Shown: positions 33,911 through 45,954, counted from the stretch's first letter. The stretch is DNA of 64,000 nt from Haematobia irritans (GCF_050003625.1 NC_134400.1:226030085-226094084); one strand, 5' to 3'. The notes: generated from the letters alone by a model not told the origin. Numbers and translations are program-made.

Positions 33911-35873
33911 AGTCGGGCGGGGCCGGCTATATGTATGTTATGTATGTTATACCAACATCTTAACACCTTCAAATTTGTTGGGAGCTATATAAAGGTTTAT
34001 TTTCCCATATACAAATATTTAAATATGAACCGATTTGGGCGTTTTTTTTAATATTCACAAAATGTCTAGACTCAAAATTTATAACCTATAGACTTAAAAT
34101 TTAAGTGGGTTAATGCCCTGGGATGGTACACTATGTTAGTAAAAAAATATGGGAAACATTTTAATCTGAACCAATTTTGAGGCAACTTCGCAAAAGTGTA
34201 TTTATGATTTATAGGTCGATAGATATGTATTAGAAATAAAGGAAAATTTGAGTCACTTTTACAAGTGATTTTATAAGGAAAATGTGGGTATTTTTGTCAT
34301 TTTTGCCCAAATCGGGAAAGCATATATATAGAAGCTATACAGAAATCTTAACCGATTTCAACCAAATTTGACATGTATACTTAGTATTTTAATTCTACTC
34401 CCTGTGCAAAATTTCACGTAAATCGGACTACAACTTTGAACTCTGTGGTCATATGACGAAAAATCGGGCGAAAGATATATATGGGAGCTATATCTAAATC
34501 TGAAACGATCTCAATAAAATTTAGCACACTTGACTACACTACTAATTGTACTCCTAGTGCAAAATTTCAACCAAATTGGGCTAAATCTCTGGCTTCTGGG
34601 GCCATATAAGTCTATATCGGGCGAAAGATGTATATGAGAGCTATATCTCAATCTGAACCGATTTCAATCAAATTTTGCACACTTGACTATAGTACTAATT
34701 GTTCTCCTTGTGCAAAATTTCAAGTAAATCAGGATAAAACTCTGGCTTCTGGGTCCATATAAGTGCGTTTCGGGCGAAAGATATATATGGGAGCTATATC
34801 TAAATTTGATCCTATTTCTTCCAAAATCAATAGGGTTCTATTCTGACCGAAAACCGGACCCATATATATCGGGCGAAAGATATATATGGGAGCTATATCT
34901 AAATCTGAAACGATCTCAATAAAATTTAGCACACTTGACTACACTACTAATTGTACTCCTAGTGCAAAATTTCAACCAAATTGGGCTAAATCTCTGGCTT
35001 CTGGGGCCATATAAGTCTATATCGGGCGAAAGATGTATATGAGAGCTATATCTCAATCTGAACCGATTTCAATCAAATTTTGCACACTTGACTATAGTAC
35101 TAATTGTTCTCCTTGTGCAAAATTTCAAGTAAATCAGGATAAAACTCTGGCTTCTGGGTCCATATAAGTGCGTTTCGGGCGAAAGATATATATGGGAGCT
35201 ATATCTAAATTTGATCCTATTTCTTCCAAAATCAATAGGGTTCTATTCTGACCGAAAACCGGACCCATATATATCGGGCGAAAGATATATATGGGAGCTA
35301 TATCTAAATCTGAAACGATCTCAATAAAATTTAGCACACTTGACTACACTACTAATTGTACTCCTAGTGCAAAATTTCAACCAAATTGGGCTAAATCTCT
35401 GGCTTCTGGGGCCATATAAGTCTATATCGGGCGAAAGATGTATATGAGAGCTATATCTCAATCTGAACCGATTTCAATCAAATTTTGCACACTTGACTAT
35501 AGTACTAATTGTTCTCCTTGTGCAAAATTTCAAGTAAATCAGGATAAAACTCTGGCTTCTGGGTCCATATAAGTGCGTTTCGGGCGAAAGATATATATGG
35601 GAGCTATATCTAAATTTGATCCTATTTCTTCCAAAATCAATAGGGTTCTATTCTGACCGAAAACCGGAACTTGCCAAATTTGAAGGCGATTGGACTAAAA
35701 CTGCGACCTAGACTTTGATTACAAAAATGTGTTCACGGACAGACGGACATGGCCATATCGACTCAGGGGCCCACCCTGAGCATTATTGCCAAAGACACCA
35801 TGTGTCTATCTCGTCTCCTTCTGGGTGTTGCAAACATATGCACTAACTTATAATACCCTATTCCACAGGGTAT
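33911..35873 (+). mobile_element. HEL-c: Helentron/DINE-like element with 153-bp and 405-bp repeats
   Basis: Starts GTCGGGCGGGGCCGGC, comparable with GTTCGGCCGGGCCGAA at the matching end of HEL-a (minus strand). The shared 5' block (AATTTAAGTGGGTTAATGCC) follows, then monomers at 34348, 34501, 34654 and 34807 (153 apart). It then has a higher-order repeat and the 3' block CGGACAGACGGACATGG, TATCGACTC and hairpin ATACCCTATTCCACAGGGTAT (35853-35873). Confidence 0.82.
34501..35715 (+). repeat. 405-bp higher-order tandem repeat, three copies
   Basis: The block beginning TGAAACGATCTCAATAAAAT occurs at 34501, 34906 and 35311. Each 405-bp unit is two full 153-bp monomers plus a 99-bp truncated one. 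By eye the copies are identical; the third diverges after about 35665 where the unique 3' part starts. The identical 67-residue frames at 34729-34932 and 35134-35337 (minus) are shadows of this repeat. Confidence 0.93.
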
Positions 35874-37892
35874 AAAAAGTTAAATTTAGCGTTCGTAGTT
35901 AACGGATTTTTTTCGGTGTAGTAATATCATATTTTCATTTCCCCTACTGTATATAGTCGGAAATAGATATTTTGTTGTGCTACGCACGGAATGACAAATT
36001 TGTTATACCCCCAATACCATTCTGTGACGTCAGGTATAAAAAGGATCTTATACTCATTCTTTGTTGGCTGCCAAGCTATTAATTTGTTAATGTCTAGTTA
36101 CTCCTAACTTTGGCCTTCTAGAAGACATTCTCTGTAACATATAAAAGATCCGATACCCATTATACGTTCACTTCCGACAGAAGGGAACGCGGAATGACCT
36201 CAAGTGTAGCTTAAGTTTACCTTTTGGCGCCCACATCACATAAATGTGTCGTAGGCCAGTGGATGAGTGTAAGACTACCAATAACGAGGACCCCGGTTCA
36301 AATCCCGACGGAGCAAAAAAATAAAAATACACTTTGAGGTAAATATTAAAATCACAAAAATAAGATAAACTGTGTAGGAAAAGTAAGTCAAAGTAAATTC
36401 TAACGTAAAAGGTATGGGGGCAAATGTTCAGTTCATAGACAACCTTGCCTTCAAAGTATTTATTTTTACACGCTTTCTTTTATGCCTTCCTGTCCAGGCC
36501 TTTTTGAGGGCCTTCTTTGGAAGGCATGATTTTTGTACTTAGTATGAAGGCCTGATAACATGGCATCGACGACACCACTTCTAGAAGGCATACGAATAGA
36601 AGCGAGAGGCAAGGCCTTGGTCTCCAATCCAATCCAATGTTATTTTGAAATGAACACGTAATGCAGCGCCCAGGCCTTATAGCTACCCGGACAGCACTTC
36701 CATCATCGATTCCACGTCGCTTCCATTTCCCGCTGGGAAACTGCAGGTATACACACACATACATTGACACTTTGTATGCTTTGTAACATGTCACTTTGAG
36801 ACATTTTTATGTGAAACGTCACAATTGCAACTTAGCAATGTTAAGAATGCCTGGCTATGTTACATTCTATTGTACATTTGTGTGAATATTGTCTAATTAA
36901 AAATGGCTTCTATCTATTCTCAACTCTCACACAGCAACACACTCTGTAATGTTTTTAAATTGGTGTGGCGGCATGTATGTACAGTATTGGTTCATTTACT
37001 AGAAGCCAGGCCATTATCATTATACAAACATGCAGAGTATTTCCCCATTACAATTTATTTAATCAGACATGCGCATAAGCTTCCAATGTATTTCACACGA
37101 TTTATGCCATTATAAAACACAAACAGCAAACGACGAAGACGTCAACAGACGATGCCAACAGCAACAAACTACTCCCATTCTCATGGATCCATTTGTGAAG
37201 AGCATAATCATGATATGAGTAAACTAAAATGTTAGCTAACAGTAGTGAACATTACGTTAGCACATGTTATGCGTTGAAAGTAATAAAACAAAAGAGAGCA
37301 CGAAACTTGAACCGACAATAGAACCGAAAACATCTCAAAAAAATTGTATACGCACTAATGAACAACGTGTTGTTTGTGTTTTGCTAGTATGTATATGTGT
37401 GTGCTACTATGTATTCACTTTAGCTAGCCCCATTTGCTTTTATCTGAAGAGCAACAAAAGTAACTGAGCTAAAAGCGAAATGAAACTAGCAAATCAAATT
37501 CCATTTCAGAAAATATAGTCACACGGCAGAACAACAAAGAATAGTCATTGTATCAGTGTGTTAGTGAGGGTGCTGTTTCGGGTGGTGGCATAGTTGCCTA
37601 CCAACAACGAAATAGAATTGAAACATAATACACACGTACACAAGCTTTTGAGCTAATGACAAGCATTATAGATAACTACACAACCAATAACAGCAAAAGA
37701 GAAGCACATTGAAAAGCTTTTGCGAATATCTATTATTTGTAGAACAATAAGGTAATGAATGTGATGGATGGACGATATGAATAGACCAGAACCAAATGAG
37801 AACTGGCATTAAAAGCGTATCTGCGTGTTTCATCTATAAACCAGTAGACAGCATTTTTATTTTATTTTTTTAACTGCATGTAGATCTTATTA
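35874..37892. other. single-copy stretch with small repeat relics
   Basis: A DINE-like terminal hairpin relic (TATACCCCCAATACCATTC to CAGGTATAAA) lies at 36003-36041 and a tRNA-like element at 36250-36319. Repeated GGCCTT/AAGGCC words occur at 36481-36680. No gene is supported; a 104-residue minus-strand frame at 36480-36794 has no domain. Confidence 0.4.
36250..36319 (+). other. tRNA-like SINE head relic
   Basis: A box TAGGCCAGTGGATGA (36252-36266), B box GGTTCAAATCC (36295-36305), then GACGGAGC and A-rich sequence. The acceptor and T stems do not pair well, so I call a tRNA-derived relic rather than a tRNA gene. Confidence 0.6.
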
Positions 37893-38143
37893 CATCCAGA
37901 GAAGGAATATGATCACCCCAAACATGTTTCAAGAGCAAAATGTTATTTTTGGACGGTAAACATGGAACATGTTTGTCGCAATCATGTTATTTTCTCGAAA
38001 ATTATGTTTATGATTTCGGCAACCATGTATATGTTTGCCGAGAAAATAACATTTTTGCGATAAAAATGTTCCATGTTCACCAACCAAAAATTATATTTTG
38101 CTCTTGAAACATGTTTGGGGTGATCATATGCCTTCTCTGCGTG
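37893..38143. mobile_element. MITE-G foldback element, 251 bp, TA target duplication
   Basis: Inverted ends CA(T/C)(C/G)CAGAGAAGG then ATATGATCACCCCAAACATG extend about 90 bases from each end. TA flanks at 37891-37892 and 38144-38145. One half of the same element lies at 10733-10819 and, mirrored, at 7190-7276. Confidence 0.88.
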
Positions 38144-38323
38144 TAATCATTTGAAAATCGGACAACATATGTGATAAATCCCCTGAACTTATGCAAACCA
38201 ATAATAGATTTTTTCGACTTTTCGATAATTGATTTTCGACTATTTTTACCAATCAAAATTCGAATATTCGATTTTTAATAATCGAATTTCATAGAAATAA
38301 CGATTATACAAAATATTCCAATA

Positions 38324-38505
38324 CACCTAGACCTCGCTTTGCGTCGCAGATACGTTCCAAAAAACACGACGCAAAGTAAATTATGAGTTTCTATGGCACA
38401 CCATGCAAAGACTGGAGACAAATAACAACGATAACAACGCAACTTCGTAAATCTAACGACGTAAAGTGAAAACTAGTTCTAACGACGCAAAGCGAGGTCT
38501 AAGTG
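38324..38505. mobile_element. MITE-H, 182 bp, near-perfect 23-bp TIRs, TA target duplication
   Basis: CACCTAGACCTCGCTTTGCG at the left and its inverse (one mismatch: CACTTAGACC) at the right; TA on each side (38322-38323, 38506-38507). The interior repeats the GACGCAAAG word. The GACCTCGCTT-type end recalls pogo/Tigger-like TIRs (from memory), so a pogo-like parent is possible. Confidence 0.85.
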
Positions 38506-41500
38506 TATATGAAATCAATTTGCCTTTTTACGAGTGTTGTAGTCACACATGTTATTTGTTTTTTAAATCGTTCAAAATATAATTAAAATGTTAAAATGTG
38601 TTAACATTTAAGGCGATTTCATTTTTCGCAATTCCCCAAATAATAAAAGACCACCACAAATTCAAGGAAATTGAAAACACAAAGGATTTATTTCCACCAA
38701 TTTCGTATATTATTTAAACAAATCAGATATAAACATGCGCTTTTACACCTAGGTATATTACAATTCAATGAATATGAAAAGAACATTAAAATTGATTTTT
38801 GGTAGTCAAAATTGGGAAATAGCTGGAAATCTAAAATTATTTTTAGGTTAATATTCGATTTCGACTTTTCTTGATTTTCATGGCAAATTCGAATACTCGA
38901 TTATTCGATTTATAGATCCCTAAAATGTCTGTGCAAAATGTGAGGAGTTGATACAAGCAGCACTTGAGATGTCTTAGCAATCCCATAAATACAATGAATT
39001 TTTTGATTTAAGAACGAAACATTTATTTATCTATTAATTCCATTTACAATAAAATTATAAATATAATTGCAAGCTTTGACTGCTTAAAAACGAAACATTT
39101 CATACTATTAATGAACATTTCCATTGCCCTAACGGAAATTATTACTTAAGTCTCAATTTTAATTAAATTTTCTTTGGGCATACAAAGAGTCATAAATCAC
39201 TCATTGATATCTAGACAACAAGAATCTTTTCAATCAAAGTAGTTTCTGTATTCAATAATAGGTGCAAAAAGATGAGGTCATGACCAAGGTTGTGATTTTA
39301 GAGCAAATATATTTTAAGTTATTTTAGCTTTTTTGTTTCTGTTTCATTCTAGGCTAACAAATCGTATCGAGGCTAGTTTACGATCCACAGACAGGCATAA
39401 ATCAAAGTTTCATAAAAATAATATTTTTCAAGCTTACACTAAAGAAAATCATAACATTACAGGAAATCAATAAATAAATTTAGTTTTTACTTCAATTAAT
39501 AAAAATATAAAATTTATCTATGGAAAAAAATCATTAATTCTTAGCAAAAGAAATGCAAGTTCAAGATATAGTTTTTAAATCTTTCATTAAGAAGGACGTT
39601 CATAAGTGTTTCATTAATCTCTGGAGTATTCAACTAATTGGTTGTAACTGTGATGAGTTAAGCGATAATATATTATTTTCGCTGTGTATTATGCGTTGTG
39701 TTTACCATGTAGCCAATATAAACTTCATTTTTTATATTGTTGTTGCAGAGTTTCCTATTTCGTCCAGTCTGTCTAGTTAGTTAAATTTTAGTTTAATACA
39801 CGCATTGCATGAACTCTGACCTAACAGCGGTGCTGAAATTAAAAAAAAAACAACGAAAATACAACGGCCACAAATTGAAATGGAAACTTGTGCTGAAAAG
39901 TTGTCTTATATTTTCTGACACCGGCAGTTTATTAATCATTTTCTGCGAGGTCTATGGACCATGTTTAAATGCAACTTTAAGTGGAAACTCGTTTGTTCCA
40001 TTTGCTTGATTAACGAAAAAGTCTATGTTACGACTTTATGTTGCATAAAAGAAAAAGGCGGCCAATATAGAGACGTTGATGAGGTCCTGGGGTGCATTTT
40101 CAAATTGATAGAATATATACAGGCTACCGTTATGGACCTTTAACTCCACACAAAGATCCTTACATGATTTCCTGATGTCATTCCTAGTCTTTTATCATCA
40201 GCATCATCTATCAATCATGCTGGTCAGTTATATTTTTCTCTATTGCTTACATTCGAAAGTAACTTTCATTAAATGAGTTTTGGGAATTGTCAAAACTGGA
40301 AACCACTAATTCTTGCAACATTTTACAAAAATATTTGTAACCAACGACTATTGCGTTTCTACACACATCTAGACTGATCTTTATATTTGGCATTTTCATT
40401 AAAACTTAATTAGACAAATTAGTAGATCCATTATAAAATTCAATGAATCGTTAAAAGCGCCCAACCGAATGGTAGTTTCACTGAATACCTCAGATATTCT
40501 CTAATGTGGAATCGAAATGGATGTATCGCATTGAATGTAATAAAATTTAGAAAAATTAACATAACAAAGAAAAGTAGAATAAAATAGAAAACTAAACGAA
40601 AGCAGAGAAAAATAGCCAAACGGAACGGAAAGCAACAAAGCCAATTAAGCAAAAAGCATTCGCTTTGTTTGCTTTGAATGGAGTCCATGGAAAAATTGAC
40701 AAACAAAATGTCAGACATTCTGGTCATTCGTCATGCGCATTTGAACATCCCCAGAAGCAGATACGAAATCCACCAGCCCCCACTGCCGTATTCTCAAAAG
40801 ATGGCTACACAAGCCAATATGGGCTAAATGCTCATGCAATGGGGGTCGTGGTGTGGTGGGGCATGCCATTGGAGTAGACATCGACAAAATGTCGACAAGC
40901 AAAAACAGTGACAAATGAATGAGAAGCTCTCAGTGTTTATCGAAATGATTTTTTTTTTTTTTGAAAAACAATAACGTGTAAAATGTATCTACTTTTTATT
41001 TCAAAATAGTTTCGTTCGGTCATTTATGTATAGTTTGTTAAATATTATGTCAAAGTTGAGGTAAACAATTTGATAGAACAAAGGTGGATCTACAACTTTA
41101 TTTGCTTAAATCCCAGTGAAAAATTTAGAAATGATTTCGTTTATATAGTCAAGAATTGAGACTTGAAATAGTAAAAAAAAATAGCGGAAAATATTACAAA
41201 AAAAAAATAATTATTATTTAAATACTGACAATTTTCTTCACTTCTCTAGTGATGGCCCCTATGTTATAGATGTATCTTCGACATATAATGTTAAACAAAT
41301 TTTACTCACATACAATTTTTATCTGATTATCCGAATTCATTTATTTTATTCCGATATTCGGAATCGCACATAACACATATAAACATAAAAAGTGGAAACA
41401 TAGTTCTCCTTAATGTTATATTTAAATTGAAACTGGAATCAAGTTTGGAGTCCAGTTTATCACAATTTTTATATTGTCAAGTAATGTGTTGATTAAATGC

Positions 41501-41564
41501 TCTCTTGATTTAAAATCTTACTGGATCTACGCACTTACTGAAATACAATTATTAGAATAAAATA
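38506..41564. other. single-copy non-coding stretch
   Basis: AT-rich, no element or gene recognised. TTCGAATA/ATTCGAT words around 38180-38300 recur near 38850-38920 and may be the two ends of an old element around MITE-H. Confidence 0.4.
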
Positions 41565-41959
41565 GAATTCTACAAAATCTATAGACTTAAAATTTAAGTC
41601 GGCTAATGCTCTGGGGTGGAACAAAATCTTCGTAAAAATATGGAAAATATTTAAATCTAAAGCAATTTTTAGGCAACTTCGCCAAAGTGCATTTATGAAT
41701 TATCGCTCAATAGACATGTATTAGAGATATAGGGAAATTTGCGTAAGTTTTAAAAGTTTTCGACTTAGCAGTTGTGAAGGAGGAAATATCATTTTTCGGT
41801 CATTTTTCTCCAATTCGGAAAAAAATATTTATTGATTTGAACCATATTTAGCATGCTAATTATACTCTCGGTGCAAAGTTTCACGTAAATTGGAGTAAAA
41901 ATGTTGTCTCTAGTGTTATATGAGTGTAATTCAGGTGAAAGATCTATATGGAAGCTATA

Positions 41960-42451
41960 CACTGAAAAAACAGTGAACCCACCAGGAAGAAAACTTTCGG
42001 TTAATTTTAGAAAATTTTGAATATTTGTAGAAAATTTTAACTAAACAGTATTACAAACGTTGGCATCACGCCGATGTCATAAAAATAAATAAATATTTTT
42101 CGACAAATTCAAGAAAATTTATTAGACATAACTAAGTTTTTTTCACTTGTTAAAGAAAATTTTGTAGTTTGAAGGACAAACTTGGAGTTCAAAATTGCAA
42201 GAATATCTTTAGTGACATACGAAGTTCATGATGGACGCATTTTTGGTAAAATTTACAAATTTAAAGAAATTCTGAACTACTTTGTGGAAGACATGAATTT
42301 AGTTAATCTTTATGCTTCATTTGAGTATATTTTTCCCTCGGTTAACTAACGTACACAAAAAATTATTAGAGTAAAGGAAACTAATAATTCCTTGAACTAA
42401 AATAAAGTTAAATTGGCTTTAGTGAAATAGAGAGTTCACTTTTTTTCAGCG
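41960..42451 (+). mobile_element. MITE-B copy, 492 bp, TA target duplication, in HEL-d
   Basis: CACTGAAAAAACAGTGAACC to GTTCACTTTTTTTCAGCG, TA at 41958-41959 and 42452-42453. Removing it and one TA restores GCTATATCTAAATCTG as in HEL-b. Confidence 0.92.
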
Positions 42452-42552
42452 TATCTAAATCTGAACCGATTGCAACCAAATATGACAGATATTACTATTT
42501 TGGAGTATATATCGGAAGAAAGAACCGATCAGTAGAGTTGAATTTTAAGCTG

Positions 42553-43168
42553 CATCCAAAAGAAAGGGGCGCTAATGCCAACTGAACTTTAATTTAGTTC
42601 ATGAACATTAGTTGATTTTAGTTAAATTTTGCACAATATGAGCAAATCTTCCTTATTTGAATAATTTTTTGCCAACTTTAATGACGTGACCTAAAAATAA
42701 GAAAAAAAGTTGTATACAAATGTAGTGCACAATTTTACTAAAAAATAAAATAGTTCATATTTCCTAAAATAGAAGAAATTTGATTAAGTTGAGTTCATAA
42801 GTCTTTCAAATGAGTAAATTTTACTAAAACTGTACCTGTCTTGAACTTCAACTTAAACATGAACTTAAACAACAGAAAAAATTAATTATTTTTAATAAAT
42901 TTTCTTCAATTTGACAAAAAGTATTAACTTACTTGTAACATGTTGCAAAAGGAGGTCCCTTGTCATTGAGCTTAACATGGAATCGGGCAGCACTCATTGA
43001 TAAAAGAGAAGTTCATCCATGTGGTATCACAATGGACTGAATAGTCTAAGTGAGCCTGATACATCGGGCTGCCACATAACCTAACCTAACCTAATATGTT
43101 GCAATTAGAAAACTATTTTAGTTTAAATTTTCTAAAATGTTCCATGGTGGGTTCACTTTTTTTTGGTG
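42553..43168. mobile_element. MITE-C copy, interrupted by a SINE
   Basis: CATCCAAAAGAAAGGGGCGC at the left and GGGTTCACTTTTTTTTGGTG at the right, with TG on both sides (42551-42552, 43169-43170). About 470 bp without the SINE. Interior words match 13510-14042. Confidence 0.85.
42949..43095 (+). mobile_element. SINE, 5'-truncated, with TSD (S4)
   Basis: Only the last 147 bases of the SINE are present, from AAGGAGGTCCCTTGTCATTG to AACCTAACCTAACCTAAT. Direct repeats ATGTTGCAA at 42940-42948 and 43096-43104 show it inserted in this truncated form. Truncation together with a TSD points to LINE-machinery target-primed reverse transcription. Confidence 0.92.
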
Positions 43169-44134
43169 TGGTTGAAACAAACGGCGACCTAAACATTGAT
43201 TAGAAAGGATAATATAAAATTGAATATGGCTCATTTTTAGAACTGTCAAACAAGACAATATACATTTTTTTATTTCTATTCTATTATAGGACCTTTTTTA
43301 TTCAAATTTAATATCGATTTCCATATTTAAGAGAAACCATATACATGGTGGGAAAATCAAACAATGATTGTTGAAATATTAAAAAAAATATTTTCCATAT
43401 CCTTTCACATCCTCTGAAAAAAAAAAAAATAAAAACACAAACAAACAGCCTAAACCACCCTCACATCATCGCTAGTATCCACCAGTGTTACCAAATAAAT
43501 GTCATGTTCAATCAACCACATAAATATGCAGAATTTCGTGAGACTAAAAAACAAGAAATTGCTTCTTCCACCCCCTCTCCACATCACAAACAATTATGAC
43601 TTGTGACGATATTTAATTTTTGATGGTGCTTTCAAACGGAAATAGGGTAACTGAAATGATTGTTTGTTGACTATACTGTGTGCGTGTGTGTGTCTGTGAC
43701 TGAGTCTTATTTGCCTAGCAATTTCCGATTAGAACAATAAATGCGGCTAAATGTTTCATAGTTTACCCACCGATGGTCCGGACTATAGATCTTATTGCCT
43801 GGCCATTGGAATGACGAAGGCGACACAGAGACCCAAACAACACAAAACCTAAATTGAAGTCATGCTGATCAGTGAACCTTGAAATTGTTCCTCCATACGC
43901 ACATGTTGAATTTCCAATGCCCGACACACTAGAGAGCGCAACAAATATTCGTTCAATCGAATCGAAAACTCAAAATCGAATCCCCAGATATTCAGTTCAA
44001 TACTTGCACATCGCACAAGTGAGGGCTGAATTGTAAATGCAGCCAGGTCACATTTTCTCTTCTCATTGGAAAATGTGAAAAGTGTTACTTGAATTACACG
44101 GACCCTGCCTATCCGAAGGGGGCTTCCGAATAAA

Positions 44135-44509
44135 ATGCAAATCAATTATAATTGTTGTTTATTTCTAAAAATTATACGACGTACTTTCTGCTGTTGTCCA
44201 ATGGACAATTTATTGGTTTTTAGTTTTCTGTTTGGCTTTTTAGTTTCTGCGCTTTCAGTGGACGACAGGATTTGCGGGCAATTAATTTGTTGCATGCATT
44301 GCCAGCCAAACGAAATGAATGCAGCAACAGTTTCTTGTTTTACACGATTTCGTTCATTCGAAAAAAAGGGGAAAGAAGTGTCGTTTGTTAGCCACCAGAT
44401 CGATAGTAATGATAATTATGAGAAGGGAAAAGAGAACTGTTTCCAGGGCCCATTGTGTTGGCTAATAGATCTTATTTTCTGTACCTTTCTTATAGATGAA
44501 ATCCATTGA
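44135..44509 (+). CDS. doubtful open frame with hydrophobic, cysteine-bearing N-terminal part
   Basis: No family recognised. From an internal Met (codon about 23, MDNLLVFSFLFGFLVSALS) the sequence reads like a signal peptide followed by DDRICGQLICCMHCQPNEM and further Cys residues, about 102 residues in all. AT-rich DNA often gives such hydrophobic frames by chance. No promoter, intron or related frame is visible; the minus strand of the adjacent DNA is equally open over 98 residues. Confidence 0.12.
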   Translation: MQINYNCCLFLKIIRRTFCCCPMDNLLVFSFLFGFLVSALSVDDRICGQLICCMHCQPNEMNAATVSCFTRFRSFEKKGKEVSFVSHQIDSNDNYEKGKENCFQGPLCWLIDLIFCTFLIDEIH

Positions 44510-44893
44510 GCCAATATATTAAAATATTTTATTAATGTTCAATGAATGAATTACTACGCGTTCTGGTGTTGTAACCCGGAAGTATGATGGAAATGTCCAT
44601 TCATGTGGAGAGTTTTCATTTGCCCTTTAATTGTTGTTGCCTAAACAACGATATTACATTCAAGAGTATGGGAAGAAAACCAATTCTGTAACGGTTTCGT
44701 GTTAATTAAACAACAAAAACGTTAATGTTTATTGATAAAAACAAAGATAAGGAAATAAAATCAATGTTTTCCATGAACAATTTAACAAGTCTTTAGCTTA
44801 ATGAGATTGGAACATTAGAACTGAAAAGAACCCAACTAAAATTAAAAAGTGCCATCAAAACTGCTCTAGTGGATATATCCTGGTTGCAAATGT

Positions 44894-45012
44894 TCGAGTC
44901 CGAACGGCATTTCACATTGCGGTGAAGCCACTTAGAGAAGCTTTGAAACACTCAGAAATGTCACCAGCATTACTGAGAGAGGATAATCCACCGCTGAAAA
45001 ACCTTTTGATTT
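44894..45012 (-). mobile_element. SINE body fragment, both ends missing (S5)
   Basis: CGAGTCCGAACGGC...TTCACATTGCGGTGAAGCC and onward to GGATAATCCACCGCTGAAAA match the SINE middle in reverse. Neither the tRNA head nor the AACCT tail remains. Confidence 0.8.
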
Positions 45013-45826
45013 TCAAAAACTAGGTTTGAACCCATCACCATATGTATCCATAATTGGATAGTTTCCGTGTAAACCGATACCCAGTTCTAACAATGTCGTA
45101 CTGCAGTCAGAAACATGAGTGCTAAATTTAAACACAATTTCTCTTTTGTCATTCATTGTGGAGACTTGCAAAGATGGAAAGACGGTCTCGTGGATATGGC
45201 TAAATCGACCCAGCAATTATTCTAAGCTCTAAGCTAAAAGGGAATTGCGTCGTACAATTCTCTTCATCGTGTTTGGCTTGAAATCAATGGAAACATAATT
45301 AAATTGAAGAGGAAATCTTGGAAAAGGTTTTTTCGAAAAGATATCACATAATCTCAAAATTAAACAAAAATGTAAAACCACATCACACCCTTTGACATTA
45401 TGGTCATTACCGAAGTTGCTTATTACCATCATATTAGCATTCCAAAGAAAAAACAAAATCTGTCTCCAAATTTAATCAGATTTCGAAAAACATGTCTGTA
45501 GGCTTGATTTTTAGCGCCCCGAATCAAGCAGCACATGGTTTTTTTTAAGCTCGGATTTGGGTTATTTAAATGAACCGAATATGAAAACCATCAAACTAAT
45601 CAAAGTCAAGAAACAAAAAAAAGAACGCTTCAAATATTTCCCCGGAAACCCTAGAAAGAGATTTTGGGATTGATGAAGATTTCATCACCTTCGACAAATG
45701 TAAGAAGTCTTCCCCACAAGCCAGACCTAAATTCTGACATCCCATGTCTATCATGGTCCTCCATCAAAATATGTAGACAAGCTTAACTCTATGATACTCG
45801 CTAATGGCAAGTCCCAATTGAGGAAG

Positions 45827-45851
45827 CCCCCCCCCCCCCCCCCACCCCCCC
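45827..45851. repeat. poly-C tract (17 C, A, 7 C)
   Basis: Homopolymer run in otherwise AT-rich DNA, next to a (GA)n run. Its exact length is uncertain in any assembly. Confidence 0.9.
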
Positions 45852-45954
45852 GTTATCGCAAGCAAAGCGGGCATCAAGAGAGAGAGAGAGAGTCAGACGT
45901 ACAATCACGTCTCGATATTCGACAAAATTCTATGAAATCATATTCATATTGATT

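Larger units (their letters stand above)
41565..43230 (+). mobile_element. HEL-d: 153-bp-repeat element, carrier of a three-level nest
   Basis: Bases 41565-41959 match the 5' block of HEL-b/-c (AATTTAAGTCGGCTAATGC). HEL-d resumes at 42452 (TATCTAAATCTGAACCGATT) and again at 43169 (GCGACCTAAACATTGATTAG, equal to GCGACCTAGACTTTGATTAC in HEL-b). The gaps are a MITE-B (41960-42451) and a MITE-C (42553-43168), the latter itself containing a SINE. The terminal hairpin was not found. Confidence 0.8.

Noticed and set aside
33593..34051. 152-residue open frame on the plus strand
   Set aside because: No domain; the last third translates HEL-c repeat DNA and composition is typical of AT-rich chance frames.
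29490..35700. CRISPR array
   Set aside because: Repeats are 153 or 405 bp, contiguous and without short unique spacers; the genome is eukaryotic.
36480..36794. 104-residue minus-strand frame in a moderately GC-rich block
   Set aside because: No recognisable domain; contains inverted GGCCTT words and lacks splice or start context.
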